From Alphaproteobacteria bacterium (GTDB lineage Bacteria > Pseudomonadota > Alphaproteobacteria > DAOWDM01): a stretch of DNA of 10,359 nucleotides. The stretch lies in contig DAOWDM010000139.1 in NCBI GenBank assembly GCA_030639035.1, positions 1 through 10,359 of the forward strand, in the 5' to 3' direction. This document shows, piece after piece, positions 1 through 5,299 of the stretch. Position numbers and translations under genes: made by a program. The notes beneath the pieces were generated by a model. That model was given only the letters and a program-made list of their open reading frames with translations, was not told where the DNA came from and ran no database searches. Numbering within the stretch: position 1 is the first letter of the stretch; each line of letters starts with the position of its first letter.

Positions 1-3
1 ACA

Positions 4-150
4 CGTCATTCTTTTAAACTCAATCGTCATCCTGAACTCGTTTCAGGATCTACTACTCCTTTTAACCGTCAAAAAAAGTAGATCCTGAACTAAATTCAGG
101 ATGACGGCTTTTTTTTGTCATAGAATTAAGTAACATCTACAAGAATGACG
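4..150. repeat. Nested inverted repeat, REP/MITE-like intergenic element
   Basis: Two 30-base arms at 25-54 and 77-106 are inverted copies of one another. Thirteen outer and twelve inner pairs match, and only the central five bases differ, giving 26 of 30 paired positions. Each arm is itself a small palindrome (ATCCTGAA, 5-base loop, TTCAGGAT), so a folded strand can form either one long hairpin or two short ones. A further perfect 10-base pair, CGTCATTCTT at 4-13 and AAGAATGACG at 141-150, brackets the core. Short CGTCATCCTGAA-type palindromes of this kind occur as dispersed repeats in many alphaproteobacteria, but copy number cannot be judged from one window. No coding sequence is seen in 1-197. 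Confidence 0.75.
25..116 (+). terminator. Possible Rho-independent terminator made by the repeat
   Basis: The long hairpin of the inverted repeat (25-106) is followed two bases later by a run of eight T residues at 109-116. That is the geometry of an intrinsic terminator for plus-strand transcription entering from the left. In the opposite direction no T-tract follows the hairpin, so it is less obviously a terminator for the minus-strand gene that ends at 198. The upstream gene it would serve lies outside the window. Confidence 0.4.
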
Positions 151-197
151 GAGGTATTTTTAAAGCACTACTATTATGGAGTATAGCCAAAAACTTA

Positions 198-1241
198 CTA
201 AGGAATAACACCAGCTTCTTTGTAGTATTTTTTAGCTCCTGCATGAAGAGGTATGCCTAGTCCTTTTACAGCTTCTTTTATGCATATAAAATTGCCAGCC
301 AGATAATTTTTAAAGACTTTCTGGTTATTTTTATGCCAAATTGCTCGGGTGATGTTATAGGAAAGCTGTTCTGGCACATCTGAAGACAAAACAAAAAGCA
401 CTCCGACTTTAAGAGTAGGAATCTCATCAAAACCTTTATAGACATTCTTACCTATTACAGTTTTTGAAAGAAATGGGGAGTTGATTTTTTTAACTTCTGA
501 ACCGCTTATTGGAATAAATTTAATTGCAAAATTTTCAGCTAATCTTACAAGAGGAACTGACGGTGCTGCTGTAATCATAAAAAACGCATCTATTTCCCCA
601 GATATTAAAGCATCAATAGCCTGCCCAGTTTCCATATGTGAAGCTTCAATAGAATCCATAGCCAGTTCGAAAGCCTCTAAAACTACACGAGAACTTTCCA
701 GAGTGCCTGAACCTCTTGCTCCAAAAGAAACTCGTTTTTCTTTAAGGTCTTTAATGCTTTTAATGTTTGATTCTTTTTTAGTTACAAGGTGAATACTTTC
801 CGTGTGAAGCATTGCAACGGCTCGCAGTTTTCCGACTGCACTGCTGTCTTTGAACAGCCCTTTCCCATAGTTTGCCATGTAAGCAATATCGGCATGTATA
901 AGGGCTGCTTTCATTTTTCCATCGCCGATATTAGCGGCGTTCATAGCTGCTCCTCGAGTAGATTGTGCAACTGAAATCATGTCTGACACACCACAGTTTC
1001 CGCCTTTATCACAATCACGAGAACCAGGGGGCTTGCTGATAGTGCTTGCAATAAGCCCGCCTACTTGGAAACTCGTTTCGCATGTAGAGCCTGTTCCTAT
1101 ATGAAAAAAACGTATAGTTTTATATGGAGCTTCATGTTTTGCTTCGTCAATTTCCTGTGCATTTAGAGATGTTGCAAACAACATTCCAACAACTATTAAA
1201 ATCTTACGAAATGTTTTTAAATTACAATATGCAACAGGCAA
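198..1241 (-). CDS. TAXI family TRAP transporter solute-binding protein, exported
   Basis: This is a 347-residue periplasmic binding protein of the TAXI (TRAP-associated extracytoplasmic immunogenic) type. It would capture a small organic solute and hand it to a fused TRAP permease. Residues 1-28 are a signal peptide: KTFRK, then a hydrophobic stretch, with likely cleavage after SLNA. The mature start carries the family motif HIGTGST (47-53). A cysteine-containing loop, PPGSRDCDKGGNCGV (71-85), follows, then DIAYMANYG (118-126), a typical FGARGSGT segment (173-180) and the ending LGIPLHAGAKKYYKEAGV. Length is normal for the family. The start is a TTG at 1239-1241, chosen because AGGAGG lies five bases upstream and no other start would retain the signal peptide. 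Mature cysteines are C54, C77, C83 and C320, so a periplasmic disulfide is possible. No TRAP permease gene is present, so this is an orphan receptor within the window and the substrate cannot be inferred. Confidence 0.9.
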   Translation of the reverse strand: MPVAYCNLKTFRKILIVVGMLFATSLNAQEIDEAKHEAPYKTIRFFHIGTGSTCETSFQVGGLIASTISKPPGSRDCDKGGNCGVSDMISVAQSTRGAAMNAANIGDGKMKAALIHADIAYMANYGKGLFKDSSAVGKLRAVAMLHTESIHLVTKKESNIKSIKDLKEKRVSFGARGSGTLESSRVVLEAFELAMDSIEASHMETGQAIDALISGEIDAFFMITAAPSVPLVRLAENFAIKFIPISGSEVKKINSPFLSKTVIGKNVYKGFDEIPTLKVGVLFVLSSDVPEQLSYNITRAIWHKNNQKVFKNYLAGNFICIKEAVKGLGIPLHAGAKKYYKEAGVIP

Positions 1242-1246
1242 AAAAG

Positions 1247-1252
1247 CCTCCT
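1247..1252 (-). promoter_or_regulatory. Consensus ribosome binding site fixing a TTG start
   Basis: Read on the minus strand the bases are AGGAGG, a perfect Shine-Dalgarno sequence, five bases before the TTG codon at 1239-1241. This decides the start of the TAXI gene. The rest of the spacer (1253-1320) is very AT-rich. It contains a perfect 10-base palindrome, TCTAATTAGA, at 1281-1290 that could be an operator, and no convincing -35/-10 pair. Confidence 0.85.
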
Positions 1253-1320
1253 AATAGATTTTAATCTTAAAATAACTCTATCTAATTAGAATAGAAAAAA
1301 GGTTAATTTTTTACATTAAG

Positions 1321-2037
1321 CTAGAAAAAGTTATGCTCAATTTGTTCTGGGCAGGTTAGTTTTATCATTGCACCGTTGTATTTTTCTATCCAACCCCTAA
1401 CTCTTATAAGCTGTCCTTTCATTGTTTCAAGCTCAATTCCTGATTTTTCAAACATACGATTTACGTTTTTTTCTACTAGAATAGTAAAGTCCGTTTTCCA
1501 GTTTTTATCAAAATTAATCCAGACTTTATTTTTAGTTTTTTTTACAGAAAAGACTCTGCCTTCTATTATTTGAAAAGAGCCAATGTGCTGCTCAGCTTGC
1601 TTGTCAGAAATTATTAAGTATTTGGATTTGTGATTTTTTCTGGCCGTTTTTTCAGCTTCCAGCATTTCTTTTGCTAGCTTTCTGTTGTTTGCAATATTAA
1701 AAACACGAGCCATGCCTGAAAGCAGCAATTCTTTTTGTATCCATTTGCCGTCATCACGAATTAAATGCCCCGTAAAGCGTCCGTATCTGTCTTTTTTTAT
1801 TTCATTAAACCATAAGGTTGCTTTGTGTCCTTCCATAAGGCGACTTAATTCTTTTTTTGATTTTGTGGTTTTGATTCCAGCAAGACGAACTTTTTTGCCA
1901 TTTAAAATAAGAGTGCTTCCGTCAATCACTTCATTGACATAACCTGAGAATCCTACAGTCAATTCAGATGTAACGCTAAAAGCCTGCAAGCAGAAAAAGC
2001 TGGTAAAAATTAAAAATAGTTTTGATGATTTTCTCAT
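1321..2037 (-). CDS. Exported SNase-like (thermonuclease family) protein with degenerate active site
   Basis: This 238-residue protein has a signal peptide at 1-24 (MRKSSK, hydrophobic FLIFTSFFCLQAFSV). A staphylococcal-nuclease (OB-fold) domain follows at about 30-140, and a second small domain at about 152-232 (IGSFQIIEGRV ... VWINFDKNWKTDFT ... LIRVRGWI) resembles another OB fold. Fold-defining motifs are clear: VIDGSTLIL (37-45), KKVRLAGI (48-55) and DRYGR (83-87), the last corresponding to Arg87 of the staphylococcal enzyme. The catalytic and metal-binding acids are missing. DGDT has become DGST (S41), and VDTPE has become IKTTK (K56, K59), so Asp21, Asp40 and Glu43 are all replaced while the Arg35 and Arg87 equivalents remain. 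Family members in alphaproteobacteria, as I recall them, already carry changes here. It is probably a binding protein in the envelope, not an active nuclease. It is divergent from the M48 protease gene, 41 bases apart, and no clear Shine-Dalgarno precedes its ATG. Confidence 0.85.
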   Translation of the reverse strand: MRKSSKLFLIFTSFFCLQAFSVTSELTVGFSGYVNEVIDGSTLILNGKKVRLAGIKTTKSKKELSRLMEGHKATLWFNEIKKDRYGRFTGHLIRDDGKWIQKELLLSGMARVFNIANNRKLAKEMLEAEKTARKNHKSKYLIISDKQAEQHIGSFQIIEGRVFSVKKTKNKVWINFDKNWKTDFTILVEKNVNRMFEKSGIELETMKGQLIRVRGWIEKYNGAMIKLTCPEQIEHNFF

Positions 2038-2041
2038 GCTC

Positions 2042-2048
2042 TATAATA
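2042..2048. promoter_or_regulatory. Symmetric TATAATA -10 element, possible bidirectional promoter
   Basis: Bases 2042-2048 read TATAATA, giving a perfect TATAAT hexamer on the plus strand (2042-2047) and TATTAT on the minus strand (2048 to 2043). On the plus strand a start near 2054 would leave a leader of about 25 bases with GGAG at 2066-2069 before the M48 ATG at 2079. On the minus strand the start would fall at about the ATG of the SNase-like gene (2035-2037), implying a nearly leaderless message. No good -35 hexamer is visible at standard spacing on either strand, so the element is suggestive and not proven. Confidence 0.45.
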
Positions 2049-2078
2049 TCAACTTAAAATCATTTGGAGTAAGCTCTA

Positions 2079-3554
2079 ATGTCGTTAAATAGACGTTTTT
2101 TTATAAAAAGTGCATTTGCATCAACTGTTTTACCTGTTTTTACAGGCTGTTCTATCAATCCTGCCACTGATAGGGCAAGCTTTACAGCATTTTACTCCAT
2201 AAAAGATGAGATAGAACTTGGCAAAGAAGAACACCCGAAAATTTTACAGAATTTTGGCGGTATATATAACGATACTAAACTTCAAAGCTATGTAGATTCT
2301 ATAGGAAAGTCCTTAGTTGGACACACAGAATTTTTAGAATATCCATATTCTTTTACCATTTTAAACACTCCAATAGTCAACGCATTAGCCTTACCAGCAG
2401 GCAGAGTTTACATCACACGAGGGCTACTTACCCTTGCCAATAATGAAGCAGAAATGGCAGGAGTCCTAGGGCATGAGCTAGGGCATGTAAACGCTCGCCA
2501 TATCACTGAACGTCTAAGCCAAGGAAAGCTGACGAAATACGGACTTATGGCAATAGGTCTTATCGGAGGTGCAAAGGTAGCTCCATATATGGACGTTGCT
2601 CAATTCGGAATGGCAGCTTATTTAAAAGCTTTTTCTCGAAAACAGGAATTTGAAGCCGATAAACTTGGCGTTCGTTATATGAGCAAAGCAGGATATGACT
2701 CAAAAGCTATGGTTTCATTTCTTGAGACTCTAAAGGAACATAGTGCATTACAGGCTCGCATGATGGGGCTTCCAGCTGGTTCAATAGATAAATTTGACTT
2801 CATGTCAACTCACCCACGAACAGTAAAGCGAGTTGAAGCTGCAATAAAAGCAAGCGGAGAACACAGTTCAAGCTCTTGTGTTCTTGCAAGAAATGAATAT
2901 CTGAAACGAATAAACCATATGGCATTCGGTCAATCTCGTGGCGAGGGAACTATAAAAGACAAAAAATTCATTCATTCTGCAATGCGTTTTGAATTTACAG
3001 TTCCTGCTGGATTCACAATTCATAACGAAGCAGACAAAGTTTCAGCTGTTCACGACAACGGTTCTGCAATTATTTTTGATGTATCTGAAAGAACAAAATC
3101 CTATGACGTTACAAGCTATTTAAGAAAGGAATGGCTTGAAAACAAACCGATTTCACATATAGAAGATTATCATATAGACGGTTTTGATTCTTCTTCTGCT
3201 ATGTCAAAAGGAGAAATGAACAATAAAAAAGTAGATATTCGTTTTTTTGCTATTGATGGAGGAGAACAAACAGTTTTCCGCTTTACGCAAATAACTCCTG
3301 AACACAAAACTATGGCAATGGCAGAATCGTTAAAAGCTTCTGCTCGCAGTTTTAGGAGAATCTCTGCCGAAGAAGCTGCAAAGGTCAAGCCAGCTCGTTT
3401 ATACATAAGAAAAACAAACTATTCCGATTCCATAGCGAATCTATCAAAAAGCTTGCCTTTTAAAGATTTCAATGAAGATTTTTTTCGAGTCTTAAACAAT
3501 ATGAAGCCAGATGAAAGACTTGAAATAGGCAAAACAATCAAAATTATTCAATAA
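2079..3554 (+). CDS. M48 family Zn-metalloprotease, probable lipoprotein with LysM-like C-terminus
   Basis: This is a 491-residue envelope peptidase related to BepA/LoiP-type M48 proteases, which degrade or help assemble outer-membrane proteins. The N-terminus NRRFFIKSAFAST resembles a Tat motif and is followed by a lipobox-like VFTGC, with C24 as the candidate lipidated cysteine. The peptidase domain (about 40-260) contains NALALPAGRVYITRGLL (101-117), the zinc motif HELGH (H132, E133, H136), the third ligand region EFEADKLG (E192) and STHPRT (243-248). After it comes a beta-rich domain at about 298-425 (RFEFTVPAGFTI ... AIIFDVSERT). The tail (about 438-491, ending DERLEIGKTIKII) looks like a degenerate LysM module that could bind peptidoglycan. 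GGAG at 2066-2069, nine bases before the ATG, supports the start. The pairing with the divergent SNase-like gene may be functional, since both products are exported. Confidence 0.92.
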   Translation: MSLNRRFFIKSAFASTVLPVFTGCSINPATDRASFTAFYSIKDEIELGKEEHPKILQNFGGIYNDTKLQSYVDSIGKSLVGHTEFLEYPYSFTILNTPIVNALALPAGRVYITRGLLTLANNEAEMAGVLGHELGHVNARHITERLSQGKLTKYGLMAIGLIGGAKVAPYMDVAQFGMAAYLKAFSRKQEFEADKLGVRYMSKAGYDSKAMVSFLETLKEHSALQARMMGLPAGSIDKFDFMSTHPRTVKRVEAAIKASGEHSSSSCVLARNEYLKRINHMAFGQSRGEGTIKDKKFIHSAMRFEFTVPAGFTIHNEADKVSAVHDNGSAIIFDVSERTKSYDVTSYLRKEWLENKPISHIEDYHIDGFDSSSAMSKGEMNNKKVDIRFFAIDGGEQTVFRFTQITPEHKTMAMAESLKASARSFRRISAEEAAKVKPARLYIRKTNYSDSIANLSKSLPFKDFNEDFFRVLNNMKPDERLEIGKTIKIIQ

Positions 3555-3582
3555 AAAGACTATGCTGAAATAAGTGCTTTTT

Positions 3583-3596
3583 TTGAAATAAATCAA
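3583..3596. promoter_or_regulatory. FNR/Anr-type binding site (near-consensus)
   Basis: The 14 bases TTGAAATAAATCAA match the FNR/CRP-family anaerobic box TTGAT-N4-ATCAA at nine of ten specified positions; the only change is T to A at position 5. It lies 28 bases after the M48 stop and about 130 bases before the ATG of the NrdD-like small gene at 3726, the only plus-strand gene directly downstream. A class III ribonucleotide reductase-related gene is a natural target of anaerobic activation. I could not place a convincing -10 hexamer at the standard -41.5 spacing, and in AT-rich DNA a chance match is possible. Confidence 0.5.
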
Positions 3597-3597
3597 T

Positions 3598-3632
3598 ATG
3601 TTGTGGGTTAAATACAACTTCAGCAACAACAT
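3598..3632 (+). repeat. Inverted repeat with two alternative stems in the leader region
   Basis: ATGTTGT at 3598-3604 is perfectly complementary to ACAACAT at 3626-3632, a 7-base stem with a 21-base loop. The inner bases GTTGT (3600-3604) can instead pair with ACAAC at 3614-3618, a 5-base stem with a 9-base loop. The two pairings exclude each other. No T-tract follows, so it is not an ordinary terminator. It sits between the FNR-like site and the small NrdD-like gene. It could be a leader structure, an operator, or chance in AT-rich sequence. Confidence 0.3.
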
Positions 3633-3725
3633 CTTTTACAAAAAAAACAATTCTGTTCATATTTTGAAAAGGTTTTAGGTGCAGAATTTATTACATAGGC
3701 GGTTTTTTGTTAAAGGATTAAGACG

Positions 3726-3905
3726 ATGACACAGCAAGAAAAAAACATTCTAACAGAATCTACTGATGAGCGTCAGCCTTGTGAAATTTGGACTCGAGTA
3801 ATGGGCTACCACCGCCCTATTTCCGAATTTAACAAAGGCAAAAAAAGAGAACACAAAGAAAGACGCATGTTCACCGAACAACCAATAGGCATCGCTGCTG
3901 AGTAG
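3726..3905 (+). CDS. Free-standing NrdD C-terminal (glycyl-radical) domain protein, 59 aa
   Basis: This short gene encodes 59 residues. The core PCEIWTRVMGYHRPISEFN (18-36), with the following KGKKREHKERRMF (37-49), aligns by eye with the extreme C-terminus of class III anaerobic ribonucleotide reductase NrdD. There the pattern RxxGYxxP...N.GK..E...R surrounds the glycine that carries the radical (RVCGY in E. coli). The matching glycine here is G27. The zinc-ribbon CxxC pairs of full NrdD are absent and C19 is the only cysteine. AAAGGA at 3712-3717, eight bases before the ATG, is a good ribosome binding site, and a TAA at 3711-3713 in the same frame excludes an upstream extension. It is therefore a complete small gene, not the end of a longer one. 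By analogy with GrcA/YfiD and pyruvate formate-lyase, it might replace a damaged radical domain in NrdD or interact with its activase NrdG. Small NrdD-like proteins are known from other genomes, but I know of no established function. Confidence 0.8.
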   Translation: MTQQEKNILTESTDERQPCEIWTRVMGYHRPISEFNKGKKREHKERRMFTEQPIGIAAE

Positions 3906-3920
3906 AATTGTCTGTATATA

Positions 3921-3936
3921 AAGTTGCTATCAACTT
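3921..3936. repeat. Perfect 6-base hairpin between the NrdD-like gene and rloA
   Basis: AAGTTG at 3921-3926 and CAACTT at 3931-3936 form a perfect stem around the loop CTAT. There is no T-tract after it, so it is not a canonical terminator. It may be a protein-binding palindrome or a processing hairpin in the 107-base gap (3906-4012). The rest of that gap contains only a weak promoter-like pair (TTGCCT 3956-3961, CATAAA 3979-3984, 17-base spacer) and the AAAGG ribosome binding site before 4013. Confidence 0.35.
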
Positions 3937-4012
3937 GCTTAGCACAAGAAACAGATTGCCTTTTCTGCAAAAAAAGAGCATAAATCAACCTTAACTGCAA
4001 GAAAGGTGTATT

Positions 4013-5299
4013 ATGCTAGTTGAATTTAGTGTCGGAAATTATCGTTCTTTTGCCAATCGCCAGACTTTGTCAATGGCTGCAAGCAGTGCAGCAGAGAATA
4101 AAAAAAATGTAAGCTTCCCGACAGGCAACAATATAGTTCCATATTTGCTTCGTTCAGCATGTATGTTTGGTCCAAATGCGTCAGGCAAAACTTCTTTTGT
4201 GCAGGCTATTGATTTTTTCAGTAAATTTGTTGTTTCTTCATCAAAAGAAAGTCAAGAAGGTGAAAAAATTCCTGCTAATCCATTCAGGCTATCAGTTGAT
4301 TTTCTGAATAAACCAACAGAATTTGAAATTATTTTCATACATAAAGAAAGATACTATCAGTATGGATTTGCTATTGATAAAGAACGTGTTTGGGAAGAAT
4401 GGCTTTTTTCAAGAAAAAATATAAAAGGTTCTCGTATGATAGAGCTGTTTCAGCGTACATATCTTGAAGAAGAAAACCGTTATAAATGGGAAATTAACAA
4501 AAAAGAAATCAAAGGTAAAAGTGAGTTTTGGAAAGAAGCTACAAGAGATAACGCACTGTTTCTATCAACAGCGGTTCAGTTGAAAAGCCAAACACTTAAA
4601 GTTCCTTTTACATGGATACAAGAACATTTACGAACAATTGAATCTACAGAAAGGCTGTCGCCATCTTTTTCGCTAGAATGTATTAAAAAGGGAAAAAAGA
4701 AAGAAATTCTGAATTTTATTCAATCAGCTGATATTTGCATATCTGATATTGAGGCAGAGAAAAAGAAAATATCACACGATTTACTTCCTTCTGATATGCC
4801 AGACGAATTAAAGAAAGAAATAATAACAAATTTTGAAGATGCAAATTTTTATAGAATTTCAACATATCATAAAGGAAAAGATGGCAAAAAAGTTACTTTT
4901 GATATTTCGGAAGAATCAGACGGAACAAAAGTTTTATTAAGCCTTGCAGGACCATGGTTAGATGTTTTAGAAGCTGGTGCGACTGTTATAATAGATGAAC
5001 TTCACAACAGCTTGCACCCTCATGCTTTGAAATTTCTTGTAAAACTGTTTAACGATCCTGAAACAAACAAAAACAATGCACAGCTTATTTTCACAAGCCA
5101 TGAAACGTCTGTAATGACAAAAGGATTCATGCACCGTGATCAGATATGGTTTCTTGAAAAAAATGATTCCGAAGAAACAATTATGTATCCACTGTCTGAT
5201 TTTAAGCCTCGTGAAGCAGAGGCTTTTCAAAAAGCATATCTTGATGGGCGTTATGGAGCTGTCCCTAGAATCAGGAGTTTTATCAATGGGAAAGCATAG
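4013..5299 (+). CDS. rloA: RloA-type AAA/ABC-like ATPase of a two-gene defence module
   Basis: This 428-residue SMC/ABC-like ATPase belongs to the AAA15/AAA21 group (RloA, also like AbiLi and distantly AriA of PARIS). Visible motifs run in order. The N-terminus is LVEFSVGNYRSF, the usual fold start. Walker A is GPNASGKT (53-60). A central insertion at about 100-290 is rich in Lys and Glu. A signature-like segment SEESDGTKVLLSLAG (299-313) precedes Walker B, VIIDELHNSLHP (325-336, catalytic E329), and a switch histidine in IFTSHE (H363). The end, AYLDGRYGAVPRI (408-420), is characteristic of RloA proteins. In related systems the ATPase senses an infection cue and controls the nuclease-like partner, and the same is inferred here. 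Its last 14 bases overlap the start of rloB, so the two are translationally coupled. It sits 107 bases after the small NrdD-like gene and may have its own promoter. Composition does not obviously differ from neighbouring genes. Confidence 0.9.
   Translation: MLVEFSVGNYRSFANRQTLSMAASSAAENKKNVSFPTGNNIVPYLLRSACMFGPNASGKTSFVQAIDFFSKFVVSSSKESQEGEKIPANPFRLSVDFLNKPTEFEIIFIHKERYYQYGFAIDKERVWEEWLFSRKNIKGSRMIELFQRTYLEEENRYKWEINKKEIKGKSEFWKEATRDNALFLSTAVQLKSQTLKVPFTWIQEHLRTIESTERLSPSFSLECIKKGKKKEILNFIQSADICISDIEAEKKKISHDLLPSDMPDELKKEIITNFEDANFYRISTYHKGKDGKKVTFDISEESDGTKVLLSLAGPWLDVLEAGATVIIDELHNSLHPHALKFLVKLFNDPETNKNNAQLIFTSHETSVMTKGFMHRDQIWFLEKNDSEETIMYPLSDFKPREAEAFQKAYLDGRYGAVPRIRSFINGKA
5273..5277 (+). 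promoter_or_regulatory. Ribosome binding site of rloB inside rloA
   Basis: AGGAG lies eight bases before the ATG at 5286 and inside the last codons of rloA. It fixes the rloB start at 5286 in preference to the more upstream in-frame ATG at 5136, which would add 50 residues read from within rloA and unlike any RloB N-terminus. Confidence 0.85.

Noticed and set aside
25..106. CRISPR-like repeat pair.
   Set aside because: There are only two arms, they are inverted and not direct, and no spacer series or cas gene is present.
3553..3584. Terminator after the M48 gene (AAAAAG ... CTTTTTTT).
   Set aside because: The stem would be almost entirely A-U with an 18-base loop, too weak to call an intrinsic terminator.
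3726..3905. Decayed remnant of a full-length nrdD gene.
   Set aside because: A stop codon precedes it in frame, it has its own Shine-Dalgarno, and no NrdD zinc-ribbon or barrel coding is visible in 3555-3725 in that frame.
3806..4000. Minus-strand 64-codon open frame across the small NrdD-like gene and the following gap.
   Set aside because: It lies antisense to a recognisable gene, has no family resemblance, and no ribosome binding site stands out.
5136..5285. A longer rloB beginning at the in-frame ATG at 5136.
   Set aside because: The extra 50 residues are read from inside rloA and do not resemble an RloB N-terminus. The ATG at 5286 has an AGGAG eight bases upstream.
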